From Planctomycetia bacterium (lineage in GTDB: Bacteria > Planctomycetota > Phycisphaerae > UBA1845 > UTPLA1): a stretch of 64,000 bases of DNA. Location: the NCBI GenBank assembly GCA_015200345.1, contig CP054187.1:2960470-3024469 (forward strand), read 5' to 3'. Position 1 is the stretch's first letter; every line of letters begins with the position of its first letter. The notes under the pieces were generated by a model that was not told the origin of the DNA, did no database searches, and saw only the letters and a list, made by a program, of their open reading frames with translations. A program made the translations under genes and the position numbers. Positions 51,272 to 58,525 of this stretch are shown piece after piece.

Positions 51272-51949
51272 TCATGCAAACAGAAGATAGACACCCACAA
51301 TCAGAATCAGCAAGCCTGCGAACCTGCGGAGCACGTCCGCGCCACGATTCCAACCGCGAGAGTCTGCCAGTCGTTGAACCAATCCAATCGAGGTTCCGCC
51401 AGCCAGCACAAGTCCACAATGGCCCAGACTGTATGCAACCAGCAGGATTGCACCAAAGGCCGCACCCTTGAGCGGCATGATCGAGAGCAACGCGAGCAAG
51501 ACCGGGCCGGCGCACGGCATCGACACGAGGCCGAAGAGCAGCCCCAACAGCAGCGCGCCAATGAAGCCCTTCTGTTTCGGTTGCATTCCAGCCGGCGCCG
51601 GGATGTGGAATCGCAGCAAGCCCACCAGATGCAAACCCATGAGCAGACACACGCCGGCGGCGACGTACGTCCACCAACTTGCCTTCAACACCGAGCTGGC
51701 GGCCCACGTCGCCAGGAACAGGACCGCGAACATCATGGTCAGACCAATGCTGAACGTCAGTGAGAGCAGGAACGATCGGCCGATGTTGTGATTCTCCTGT
51801 CCCGCAACGTATCCGATCATCAGCGGCACCATCGCAAGAACACAGGGATTCGCAGCGGTTAAGAGTCCGCCGGCAAACGCGGCCGCGGGCGCCAACCAGG
51901 GGTTGTTCTGCACGATATTCGCCAGGTTTTCGGAAAGCTGTTCGAGCAT
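51272..51949 (-). CDS. ccdA: CcdA-type thiol-disulfide interchange membrane protein
   Basis: 225 residues with about six membrane helices. The paired redox cysteines sit in the family motifs ANPCVLAMVPL (Cys36) and SMPCAGPVLLALL (Cys146). CcdA carries electrons from cytoplasmic thioredoxin to partners outside the membrane. Its start overlaps the stop of the anchored thioredoxin gene (TAATG), which is the obvious partner. It is the last gene of the ArsR-led operon. Confidence 0.9.
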   Translation of the reverse strand: MLEQLSENLANIVQNNPWLAPAAAFAGGLLTAANPCVLAMVPLMIGYVAGQENHNIGRSFLLSLTFSIGLTMMFAVLFLATWAASSVLKASWWTYVAAGVCLLMGLHLVGLLRFHIPAPAGMQPKQKGFIGALLLGLLFGLVSMPCAGPVLLALLSIMPLKGAAFGAILLVAYSLGHCGLVLAGGTSIGLVQRLADSRGWNRGADVLRRFAGLLILIVGVYLLFA

Positions 51950-52377
51950 TACACGGCTCCCAGCTCCTTCAACTTGGTGATGATCTCATCCTTGGGCAGG
52001 AACCCCTCATGTCGCCAGACCTCCTTGCCTTCTCGGTCAAAGAAAATCTGCGTCTGGATGATGCGGATGTCGTAGGGCTCGCCGGCCTTCGGGTTCTTCC
52101 AGACGTCGATGAACTCGACGGTGGCCTTGCCTGCGTATTCGGTTTTCAATTCCGCGAGAATCGGCGCCATCTTCTTGCAAGGAATGCACTTGTCCGCGCC
52201 GAGATCGACCATGCGCGGTAATGCGCGCGCCGATGACACTCGTGGAGACTCCAACGCCGCTCCGCGTGTTTTCTGCGGCTCCGGCGATTCGCGAGATTCG
52301 CGCACCGTGGCCACGACAATGACCAAGGCGACCACACCGCCCGTCACCAGCAAACTCGTCAGCAGATTACGATTCAT
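51949..52377 (-). CDS. Membrane-anchored periplasmic thioredoxin-like protein
   Basis: 142 residues. An N-terminal anchor (residues 5-24) and a linker of about 30 residues precede a thioredoxin fold with CIPC (Cys64, Cys67) and the cis-Pro-equivalent region IIQTQIFF. A usual thioredoxin has a cis-Pro there (TPT), and here it reads Thr-Gln, so substrate handling may differ. It is translationally coupled to ccdA and lies 15 bp after the TM0996-type gene. It should receive electrons from CcdA. Confidence 0.85.
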   Translation of the reverse strand: MNRNLLTSLLVTGGVVALVIVVATVRESRESPEPQKTRGAALESPRVSSARALPRMVDLGADKCIPCKKMAPILAELKTEYAGKATVEFIDVWKNPKAGEPYDIRIIQTQIFFDREGKEVWRHEGFLPKDEIITKLKELGAV

Positions 52378-52392
52378 CGGTGCTCCTCCCGG

Positions 52393-52641
52393 TCAGCGCT
52401 GCGCCATGACGCTAGTGAGCAGCCGCGTGATCTCTGCCTCGGGGGGGACCCTACCCGCCGCGACCACCTTGCCATCGATGGCCAGGGCCGGCGTAAACAT
52501 CACACCGCGTTTCATGAACTCGTTGATGTCCTTGATGTGCTCGATTTCGTAGTCGAGCCCGAGCTTGTCGGCGGCCGATTTGGTAGCCGCTTCGAGCATG
52601 TTGCACTTGGCACAACCCGTTCCCAGAATTTCGATTTTCAT
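52393..52641 (-). CDS. TM0996-type small redox-active disulfide protein
   Basis: 82 residues. It begins with a beta strand and GTGCAKC (Cys10, Cys13), then the short glutaredoxin-like fold with the cis-Pro motif MFTPALAIDG and a final helix. The family is repeatedly found beside DUF318/ArsP-type permeases and ArsR repressors, as here. Its role is unknown; it may reduce a thiol or oxyanion bound by the permease. It has no signal, so it is cytoplasmic. The permease gene ends 9 bp upstream. Confidence 0.87.
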   Translation of the reverse strand: MKIEILGTGCAKCNMLEAATKSAADKLGLDYEIEHIKDINEFMKRGVMFTPALAIDGKVVAAGRVPPEAEITRLLTSVMAQR

Positions 52642-52650
52642 GATGCGCTC

Positions 52651-53958
52651 CTATCTGAAATGGCCGAAGAGCAATCCCGTGATCGTCGCCATGACGACAA
52701 TCAGCAGACTGAATGCGGCGGTTTTCTTCACGCCCATGACCTTGATGAGCACCAGCATGTTCGGCAGCGACAGCGCCGGCCCTGCGAGCAACAGTGCCAG
52801 CGCCGGGCCGCGGGCCATGCCGTGTTCCATCAGCGCTTGCGTGATGGGCACTTCCGTCAGCGTCGCGAAATAGAAGAGCGCTCCAACCAGCGACGCCACG
52901 AAATTGGCTCGCAGGCTGCTGTCACCGACCAGTTGACCGATTTGCTTGTCGGGCAGGAGCGCGGAAATGAAGCCGACCACAAAGACGCCGCCGAACAGCA
53001 AGGGAATGAGCAGCTTGGTGAAATCCCACGTGTTGTGCATCCACGTGCCGAATTCCTCGCGGTCCACCCAGCGCCAACTCATCACGACGACTGCCAGACC
53101 CATCAAGCCCGCGATGTACCAGCGGAGGTGATACACATCCATCACCCAGCTCCGGGCTTCTTGGATGGCGACAATTTCGCTCTTGGGTAGTGTCAGCCGC
53201 TCGCCGGCGCGAACGCCGCCAACCGACTCCTGGACTTGAATCATGACCTCATCGTGCATCTCCTGAAGCACGACGCCGCGGATCGCTGTGCCGTTGGTCC
53301 GCTTGATGATCGCATCGCCGGGGTTGAACCAGTCAGAGAAGACGAGGAAGGCGATCATGCCTCCCAGCAACATTGCGTTTTGCCACAGCCTGCGGCGCGG
53401 TGCGGGCGGATCGGGCATCAGCATCGCCGCTTCCGCCTTCACTCGCTCCTCACGGCCGAAGATCCCGGCCATTCCGAGGCCGACCAAAAAGGCAAATCCA
53501 ATCGCACCCAGGGCTCGCCACAGACCGATGTCGAAACCGAGCACGCGGGCCGTAAGGAAGATCGCCAGAATGTTGATCGCCGGACCTGAGTAGAGAAACG
53601 CGGAGGCCGGACCGAGCCCCGCGCCGAGCTTGTAGATGCCGGCGAACATCGGCAACACGCTGCACGAGCAGACGGCCAGCACCGTGCCGGCCACCGAGGC
53701 CACCGCGTAGGCCGCAAGCTTATTGGATTTTGGACCGAGATAACGCATCACGGACGCCTGCGATAAGAACGTCATGATCCCGCCGGCGATGAACAGTGCC
53801 GGTAGGACACAGGCCAAGACGTGGTTTCGCGCGTACCACTGCAGCAGCTTGAACGCCTCCAGGATGGCGGCGCTGATCTTGGGATTGGCCAGCGGCAGGA
53901 AATAGGCGACCAGAAAGACGGTCACGAACGCGGCAAGAATCTTCAGTTGTTTGGACAT
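52651..53958 (-). CDS. ArsP/DUF318-family permease
   Basis: 435 residues, about ten membrane segments in two halves separated by a soluble loop (about 200-270) that contains an unusual beta-rich insert (GTAIRGVVLQEMHDEVMIQVQ). The family core is AVCSCSVLPMFAGIYKLG followed by FLYSGPAINILAI and, in the second half, TLTEVPITQALMEHGM. ArsP members export methylated arsenite, and other members are uncharacterised. The CSCS motif is a candidate soft-metal or redox site. It has an SD (AAGGA) and its own operator-like repeat upstream (54004-54032). Confidence 0.85.
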   Translation of the reverse strand: MSKQLKILAAFVTVFLVAYFLPLANPKISAAILEAFKLLQWYARNHVLACVLPALFIAGGIMTFLSQASVMRYLGPKSNKLAAYAVASVAGTVLAVCSCSVLPMFAGIYKLGAGLGPASAFLYSGPAINILAIFLTARVLGFDIGLWRALGAIGFAFLVGLGMAGIFGREERVKAEAAMLMPDPPAPRRRLWQNAMLLGGMIAFLVFSDWFNPGDAIIKRTNGTAIRGVVLQEMHDEVMIQVQESVGGVRAGERLTLPKSEIVAIQEARSWVMDVYHLRWYIAGLMGLAVVVMSWRWVDREEFGTWMHNTWDFTKLLIPLLFGGVFVVGFISALLPDKQIGQLVGDSSLRANFVASLVGALFYFATLTEVPITQALMEHGMARGPALALLLAGPALSLPNMLVLIKVMGVKKTAAFSLLIVVMATITGLLFGHFR

Positions 53959-54003
53959 TGCGGTCTCTCATCCTTCATAAGGAACCCACCCGCAACATTC
54001 ATG

Positions 54004-54032
54004 CCATAATGGCAATTTCGCCATGAATATGG
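54004..54032. promoter_or_regulatory. ArsR-type operator before the permease gene
   Basis: The segment holds four half-sites in the order CCAT-a-ATGG-caatttcg-CCAT-gaat-ATGG. The central ATGGC-AATTTC-GCCAT (54009-54024) matches the site before the ArsR gene (ATGG-CAATTATA-CCAT). It lies between the repressor and permease genes, so the repressor can control the permease operon separately. Confidence 0.6.
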
Positions 54033-54056
54033 AAAAAAAAGAGGACTCTTGTTCGA

Positions 54057-54386
54057 TCATCGCAGCACCGCCTGCTGAGCCTTCAAATTCTCGCTCAACA
54101 CCGTTTCCAGGCACTTCCAGAAGCCGCTCAGGCAACAGACCTTGACACGGTAATACGCCATGACGCCTTCCTTGCGGTCTTCCACCAGGCCCGCCTGCTT
54201 GAGAATGGCAAGGTGCTTGGAAACCGTCGATTGATCCGCCCCGACAAGTTCCGTGAGGTCGCATACGCAAATCTCGCGGCCCTCCAGTGCTTCAAGGATC
54301 ATGAGTCGGCTCGGATGGGCGAGCGCCTTGGCGATCCGGGCACGGGCTTCATACCGCTGACGAGAATGTCGGGGCTTGGTAATCAT
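54057..54386 (-). CDS. ArsR-family metalloregulatory repressor
   Basis: 109 residues of the winged-helix fold with the recognition helix DQSTVSKHLAILKQAGLV. It has the classic ICVCDL metal motif (Cys40, Cys42), as in E. coli ArsR-type As(III) sites. It also has three late cysteines (Cys84, Cys85, Cys92) spaced much like those I recall from the Acidithiobacillus ArsR site. Both sites in one protein is uncommon. It likely binds the ATGG-N8-CCAT palindromes at its own promoter and before the permease gene, releasing on As(III), Sb(III) or another soft metal. Confidence 0.88.
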   Translation of the reverse strand: MITKPRHSRQRYEARARIAKALAHPSRLMILEALEGREICVCDLTELVGADQSTVSKHLAILKQAGLVEDRKEGVMAYYRVKVCCLSGFWKCLETVLSENLKAQQAVLR

Positions 54387-54391
54387 GGCTC

Positions 54392-54426
54392 TATGGCAAT
54401 TATACCATATAGACGAGCTTTGTCAA
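54392..54426 (-). promoter_or_regulatory. Promoter and operator of the ArsR-family gene
   Basis: On the minus strand TTGACA (54421-54426) and TATAAT (54399-54404) are both perfect, with a 16-nt spacer. The palindrome TATGG-CAATTATA-CCATA (54392-54409) covers the -10. A start site near 54391 leaves only about five bases before the ATG at 54386, so the mRNA would be nearly leaderless. Autorepression is inferred from the overlap. Confidence 0.8.
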
Positions 54427-54609
54427 GTCGCTCACATCGCTATTTCTGACTTTCCAACTCCCACTAACGGCTAGCCCCGCTCTTGGGTCACCCGCGGCAT
54501 TGGCTGCAGGGCAGAGTCGCCGGCCTACGTGGACGTATCACCAGAAGGACAACAGTTCTTGGCGGGCCAGCGGCCAGCCTCCGGCTTCGAAAACTGCGGC
54601 ACCATTGGT

Positions 54610-55166
54610 TTACTCTTGTGGCCGATATCGCATCTCAGGTTCAGGTTGGACGCCAAGAGCATCCATGACGCGGTTGCTGTAGTTGAAATACCCAATCGTC
54701 TGTACGGCGTCGAGAATGGTCTCATCGTCGAAACCAGCGGCCCGTACCTCTCGACATCGCCGCGTCGCAAGCACATTGGCTGCGTTGTCATCTTAACCGC
54801 GAAGTCGAGTAACGCCCTTGTCGCAGGTTCGAGATCGACCCGATTATGGTCGGCCTGAATTGCCTGAACTTTCGTTTCGTCCTTGATCTCCGACCGGAGA
54901 TCGCCTTCATGGCTTTCAATTCAGTAATGGCAGCCGTTGGTGCGCGAGACGACCGTCGCTATCAAGACTCGCTGGAGCCGTGAAAGCTTGCCTGGGCTTT
55001 CCATTAGATGTCGATAGAACTTTCTCCCTAGTGTCATCGTTTCTGGCCGCAGGCTTTGTATCCGTACAAGATTGATAACGCGTCCGAACTTGGCTTTGCT
55101 CTCGTCGTAGATGCTCGCGAGCAGCCCCGTTGCGTCTTCGTCTGCGATGGTTCGAATCCAACTCAT
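54610..55166 (-). pseudogene. AhpD/CMD-family peroxidase-like gene with UGA at the redox Cys codon and a one-base frameshift (candidate selenoprotein or pseudogene)
   Basis: A strong SD (GGGAGG, 7 nt) precedes the ATG at 55166. Codons 1-81 run to NGCHY, then TGA at 54921-54923. The same frame continues with IESHEGDLRSEIKDE... TRALLDFAVKMT... GDVERY, all AhpD/carboxymuconolactone-decarboxylase-like. Near 54734-54746 one base appears missing (TACGGGCCGCT where TACCGGGCCGCT would keep frame), after which GFDDETILDAVQTIGYFNYSNRVMDALGV runs to TAA at 54610-54612. Restored, it is about 185 residues, the family norm. The UGA replaces the second Cys of CHYC-x3-H, so selenocysteine is a serious possibility; the frameshift argues for decay or a sequencing error. 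Confidence 0.75.
54885..54902 (-). promoter_or_regulatory. Candidate bacterial SECIS hairpin
   Basis: On the minus strand GATCTCC and GGAGATC form a perfect 7-bp stem closed by a GGTC loop. The loop begins 25 nt after the UGA at 54921-54923, inside the 16-37 nt range I recall for bacterial SECIS elements. The apical GGUC sequence is the one SelB contacts in E. coli fdhF. The same bases encode Asp-Leu-Arg-Ser-Glu-Ile, which the family conserves, so coincidence is possible. Confidence 0.5.
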
Positions 55167-55310
55167 TGATCTGCCTCCCGAGAATGCCTGTTTTTTGTAT
55201 TACAACGAATTATTCAGCTCGCGCTGTCCCACCGTCTCGCAATGCGTTTGAGGGCAGTTGCGCACATGTAATCATTGTGGCGCGCGTCCGACTGTCATTG
55301 AAGATATAAC

Positions 55311-56414
55311 TTAGAAGATGAGCGCCGCGGCGAGGCCGACCACCAGGAAGAACCCAAACAGGATCACCGCCAGCTTTCGCGAGACCTCGCGCCACAAATA
55401 GATGCTCGGAATAATGCTGTACGTCCCAAGTGTCATAGCGAAGAGCATGACGTAGCCGGACGGTACGCCCTGATGTTGAAGCTGGGCCGCAAACATGACA
55501 TCCAGTGCAATCGGAACTGGCATGAACACAGAGATTAGGCTGACCAGTGCAGCGCGGAGCGGGGTCACCTCGGACAGCAGCGTGGTCCAGGGAACGAGAG
55601 TCAAGACCACCGAGGACACGATGCTCGCAAGTAGCATCAGCGTGATCGTCGGCTTGACCAGCATCCACACATGCTTGCCATAGTCTGCCGCCAGCTCCTT
55701 GAACACGAGCCAGATTGGTTCCGTGCAATCCGCCGTTGGTGGAGGCACGAGCCCACAGGCCGCCCCTTCAACGTCGGGAGTAAAGGCGTTCATCGGCTTG
55801 TCTCTTTCAAGGCGGGCGATTACGGCGGGAACGAACACGACGATGACCAGCAACAGGATGGCGTATTTCGTGACGCTCATCGCGAGCGGAAAGGCCATGA
55901 ACGTCATCATCAACACGACCGGGTTGAAATTCGGAGAACTGAAGAGGAAGCCGAGGGCCACCTCGACGCGGCCATGCCCGCGAGTGACGCCGCACGCGAC
56001 GGGCACCGAGCAATTTGCACACACCCCGGCTGGCACGCCAACCAGCGCGCCTTTCAGGGAGTTTAGATAAAGGTTCTTTCCGATTTTCAGCGGGTAGTAT
56101 CGCAGCACCGTGTGCAGCAGCGCACCGAACAACACGCCGAAGGTCATGCCGATCTTCATGGCGTCCAGCCAGTTTACCGTACCGAAGAGAATTCGCTTCC
56201 ACGCCGGTGCGGTCACGGCGACTTGCAATACCTCGTGGCTGTAGGCCATGCTCGGCACAGCCTGCCCGACATGCTTTGATTTGCTTATCAATTGCGGATA
56301 ACGCGACGCGAACCAGAACACGCAAAGCAGGACGACGGCAGCGGAGACCAGAATCAGCGGGCGGTAGTAGCACGCGAGGCGGCGAGAGTGAAACGGGATT
56401 GAAAGAGTGCTCAT
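55311..56414 (-). CDS. Second ArsP/DUF318-like permease
   Basis: 367 residues from the ATG at 56414, chosen for GGAG 6-7 nt upstream (the ATG at 56426 is embedded in that SD region). About nine membrane segments are seen. The family core reads GVCANCSVPVACGVTRGHGRVEVALGFLFSSPNFNPVVL, with a Cys-x-x-Cys in place of the CSCS of the other permease. Later comes MPVPIALDVMFAAQL. A cytoplasmic or outer loop (about 215-245) has two further cysteines. It follows the anti-sigma gene by about 95 bp on the same strand and may be a direct target of that sigma factor. Confidence 0.8.
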   Translation of the reverse strand: MSTLSIPFHSRRLACYYRPLILVSAAVVLLCVFWFASRYPQLISKSKHVGQAVPSMAYSHEVLQVAVTAPAWKRILFGTVNWLDAMKIGMTFGVLFGALLHTVLRYYPLKIGKNLYLNSLKGALVGVPAGVCANCSVPVACGVTRGHGRVEVALGFLFSSPNFNPVVLMMTFMAFPLAMSVTKYAILLLVIVVFVPAVIARLERDKPMNAFTPDVEGAACGLVPPPTADCTEPIWLVFKELAADYGKHVWMLVKPTITLMLLASIVSSVVLTLVPWTTLLSEVTPLRAALVSLISVFMPVPIALDVMFAAQLQHQGVPSGYVMLFAMTLGTYSIIPSIYLWREVSRKLAVILFGFFLVVGLAAALIF

Positions 56415-56508
56415 GGAAATCTCCATTCTTTGGGACCATTGATGCGTATCAAGGTTTCGAGAAAATACTCTGAGTCAGCCATTGTCGTCTCTGCAAACGT
56501 AAGTCGCG

Positions 56509-57294
56509 TCACTCCAGCTCGGACATGAAATGAATCAACTCGTCTTTTTCGGTACGGGACACCGCGGCATAGATCAGGTTGTTGCGCAGGCAGGCTACGA
56601 CGGAATGGCCCTTGCACCGGTCAACCCAGTATGTGCGGCCGTCATGCGATACGCGCTCCATTTTGCCGAGACTGCTTGTATCTCCAGCCAATACGACGAG
56701 ACACGCGGGATTTGCGTCCATTTCGTACGATGCAAATGCAGCAGATTGGCCGTTCAGTTTGCACTTGCGAGCACCGATCAGCTTGCAGTGGACTCCAGTC
56801 GTGGCGGGCAGTGATACTTCTAAGCCGGTCTTGCCACGCAACCACTGCGACACCTCTCCGCGATCTGCCGATGCAATCTGGACCAGCCTCCCCTCGCTGA
56901 GGAAGTGATTAAAGTCGGTAACGAGTAAATCAACCAGAGCACTCTGATGAAACGTGGCATCCGACGGATCGGACAAGTTATTGGCAAACACGCTCAGGAG
57001 AATAACGGCAGCGATACCGATCCCCAAAGACATCCAAGCCCACATGCGTCGTCGAGCTGGAATGTTCGCCGGGATGGTCATGACCGTGCGTAACAACTCA
57101 TCCAACGATGGCGATTTCCCGGAATCATGCTCCATCGCGGAAGCGAGTCGCCTTTGGACCAGCCGTTCTGTCTCCGCTTCACGCGCGCAATTGGGGCAGT
57201 GCTCCAAATGGCGTTGAACATCAATGCTGAGTGCGGCGTCCAACTCGTTGTCGAGAAACGTAAAAAGCAATTCACGCACTTCGCCACAGTTCAT
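56509..57294 (-). CDS. Membrane anti-sigma factor with zinc finger and Cys-containing outer domain (module 3)
   Basis: 261 residues; the start at 57294 overlaps the sigma stop as TAATG. The N-terminal zinc motif is Cys3, His29, Cys33, Cys36, with the same spacing as in the anti-sigma of module 1. A membrane helix spans about residues 84-107. The outer domain has five cysteines, including CKLIGARKC and the late DRCKGHSVVAC, where Cys/His could bind a metal. Loss of that domain's grip would free the sigma factor. The two paralogues suggest related signals. Confidence 0.83.
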   Translation of the reverse strand: MNCGEVRELLFTFLDNELDAALSIDVQRHLEHCPNCAREAETERLVQRRLASAMEHDSGKSPSLDELLRTVMTIPANIPARRRMWAWMSLGIGIAAVILLSVFANNLSDPSDATFHQSALVDLLVTDFNHFLSEGRLVQIASADRGEVSQWLRGKTGLEVSLPATTGVHCKLIGARKCKLNGQSAAFASYEMDANPACLVVLAGDTSSLGKMERVSHDGRTYWVDRCKGHSVVACLRNNLIYAAVSRTEKDELIHFMSELE

Positions 57295-57863
57295 TAGTGC
57301 CCTCCCCTTTCTTGGCTCTGAGTCGCCGCATAATCGGCCAGTTGCTCCCGAAGTGCTCTGCGAGCGCGTGCCATACGCGACATGACAGTACCAATGGGAC
57401 ATTCGAGAACGTCGCCGATCTCCCGGTAATTGAGGCCACCCGCCACGGAAAGTACGACGACCTCGCGATAAGGCGGCTCAAGCGTGTCAAGTGCGGCGGC
57501 CACTCTGTCGTCGAGAAACTCACGGAACTGGCTTTCGTCCATCGTTGGAAGGGGCGCGAATGGCTCGGACGAAGCGGGGCCAGCAACATCGGTCAGGTCC
57601 GTGTTGAAGAGCGGGGCGAGTCTTATTCGTCGTTGCGATGATCGATGCCATTCCGCAGCAACATTCCGCATGATCACAACAAGCCATGCACGTTGATACA
57701 CGCACGTCTGAGTTGAAGAGAAGCTTCTCCAAGCCCGCAGGAGGGTTTCCTGCATTAGGTCGTTGGAATCCGAAGGCGTTCGGACATATTGGCGCGCGAG
57801 AGTGGCGAGCCGCTCATAATGCGGTGCTACGAATGCCTCGAAGGTCGCACCCTTGGAATCCAT
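57294..57863 (-). CDS. ECF-family RNA polymerase sigma factor (module 3)
   Basis: 189 residues from the ATG at 57863 (the frame extends to 57899). Region 2: PSDSNDLMQETLLRAWRSF and QRAWLVVIMRNVAAEWHR. Region 4: PYREVVVLSVAGGLNYREIGDVLECPIGTVMSRMARARRAL. It is coupled to the anti-sigma gene by TAATG overlap. It is the most upstream gene of the minus-strand metal/redox cluster and is a candidate regulator of the permease and AhpD-like genes just downstream. Confidence 0.88.
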   Translation of the reverse strand: MDSKGATFEAFVAPHYERLATLARQYVRTPSDSNDLMQETLLRAWRSFSSTQTCVYQRAWLVVIMRNVAAEWHRSSQRRIRLAPLFNTDLTDVAGPASSEPFAPLPTMDESQFREFLDDRVAAALDTLEPPYREVVVLSVAGGLNYREIGDVLECPIGTVMSRMARARRALREQLADYAATQSQERGGH

Positions 57864-58186
57864 GATGATCAGCCGTCCGCTGAGACTGGGTCTCCTCAAT
57901 TAATGGAATGACATAACATCGCGATTTCATCCCGATTAGCAGAACAATAGTGTGTTGTGCCTTTGGGATAGTCCGCGAATCGCCGTATTGAGGGCAGTTT
58001 GAGGGCAGACCGACGGTCAAGAATTGAAAAAGTCCCACAAGTCACGTGGCTTCAGGAGATTGCGCGACCTTCGCTTCGAGTTGCGGTGAGTGTCAGGCTC
58101 TCGTGAATTGCCCATGATGAGCATTTTACGTAAATTCATTCCCAATAACGAGTTATAGTTTGCGGTTCGCAACCTTGTTGCTATAA
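57864..58186. other. Intergenic region between ECF sigma and tRNA-Ser genes
   Basis: 323 bp. The only structure noticed is a short direct repeat, TTGAGGGCAG-TTTGAGGGCAG (about 57990-58010). A related TTTGAGGGCAGTT lies at about 55247. It may be part of the sigma gene control region; nothing else is supported. Confidence 0.35.
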
Positions 58187-58273
58187 CGGAGAGGGAGGGA
58201 TTCGAACCCCCGGTACGGTTTCCCGTACTGCGGTTTTCAAGACCGCCGCCTTCAGCCACTCGGCCACCTCTCC
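58187..58273 (-). tRNA. tRNA-Ser(UGA)
   Basis: The minus strand begins GGAGAGGTGGCCGAGTGGCTG and ends with the T-arm GGTTCGAATCC and acceptor CCTCTCC-G. The anticodon loop is CTTGAAA, so the anticodon is TGA (UCA codons). A long variable arm (GTACGGG-AAA-CCGTAC) confirms tRNA-Ser. It has 87 nt without an encoded CCA. It has a normal serine acceptor of 7 bp, so it is not a selC tRNA (which would have an 8-bp acceptor). Confidence 0.95.
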
Positions 58274-58387
58274 ATGCTTCAGCGATTAGCTTCTAGCCAT
58301 TGGCTGTGAGCCAGTCCCAAACAGCCTTGAGCCGCGAGCCAGTCTGATATAGCCATCAGTTGGTAGCTCCAAGCCCTTAGCTAATCC

Positions 58388-58412
58388 GGTGCGTCGAGGA
58401 CGCACCCTACGT
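58388..58412. repeat. Short repeat GTAGGGTGCGTCC-type, copy 2
   Basis: GGTGCGTC-GAG-GACGCACC followed by CTACGT is a palindrome whose reverse complement matches 24360-24385. Confidence 0.5.
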
Positions 58413-58525
58413 TTACTTGAGCCGTCAGCCGATCCACTTCGGCAACGGTCCGCCGCGTAATCAGGTGCTTACCAGCGACGGCCCATTCAACAATCTCAAT
58501 TCTACATTCTCCATTACTTCGCCAT

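Noticed and set aside
54525-54791. Separate 88-codon minus-strand gene
   Set aside because: Its first part is the continuation of the AhpD-like frame after the UGA, and its last part is out-of-frame sequence beyond the frameshift. It is not an independent gene.
58187-58273. The tRNA with UGA anticodon considered as selC (tRNA-Sec), which would support the selenoprotein idea
   Set aside because: tRNA-Sec has anticodon UCA and an 8-bp acceptor stem. This one has anticodon UGA, a 7-bp acceptor and serine-tRNA features.
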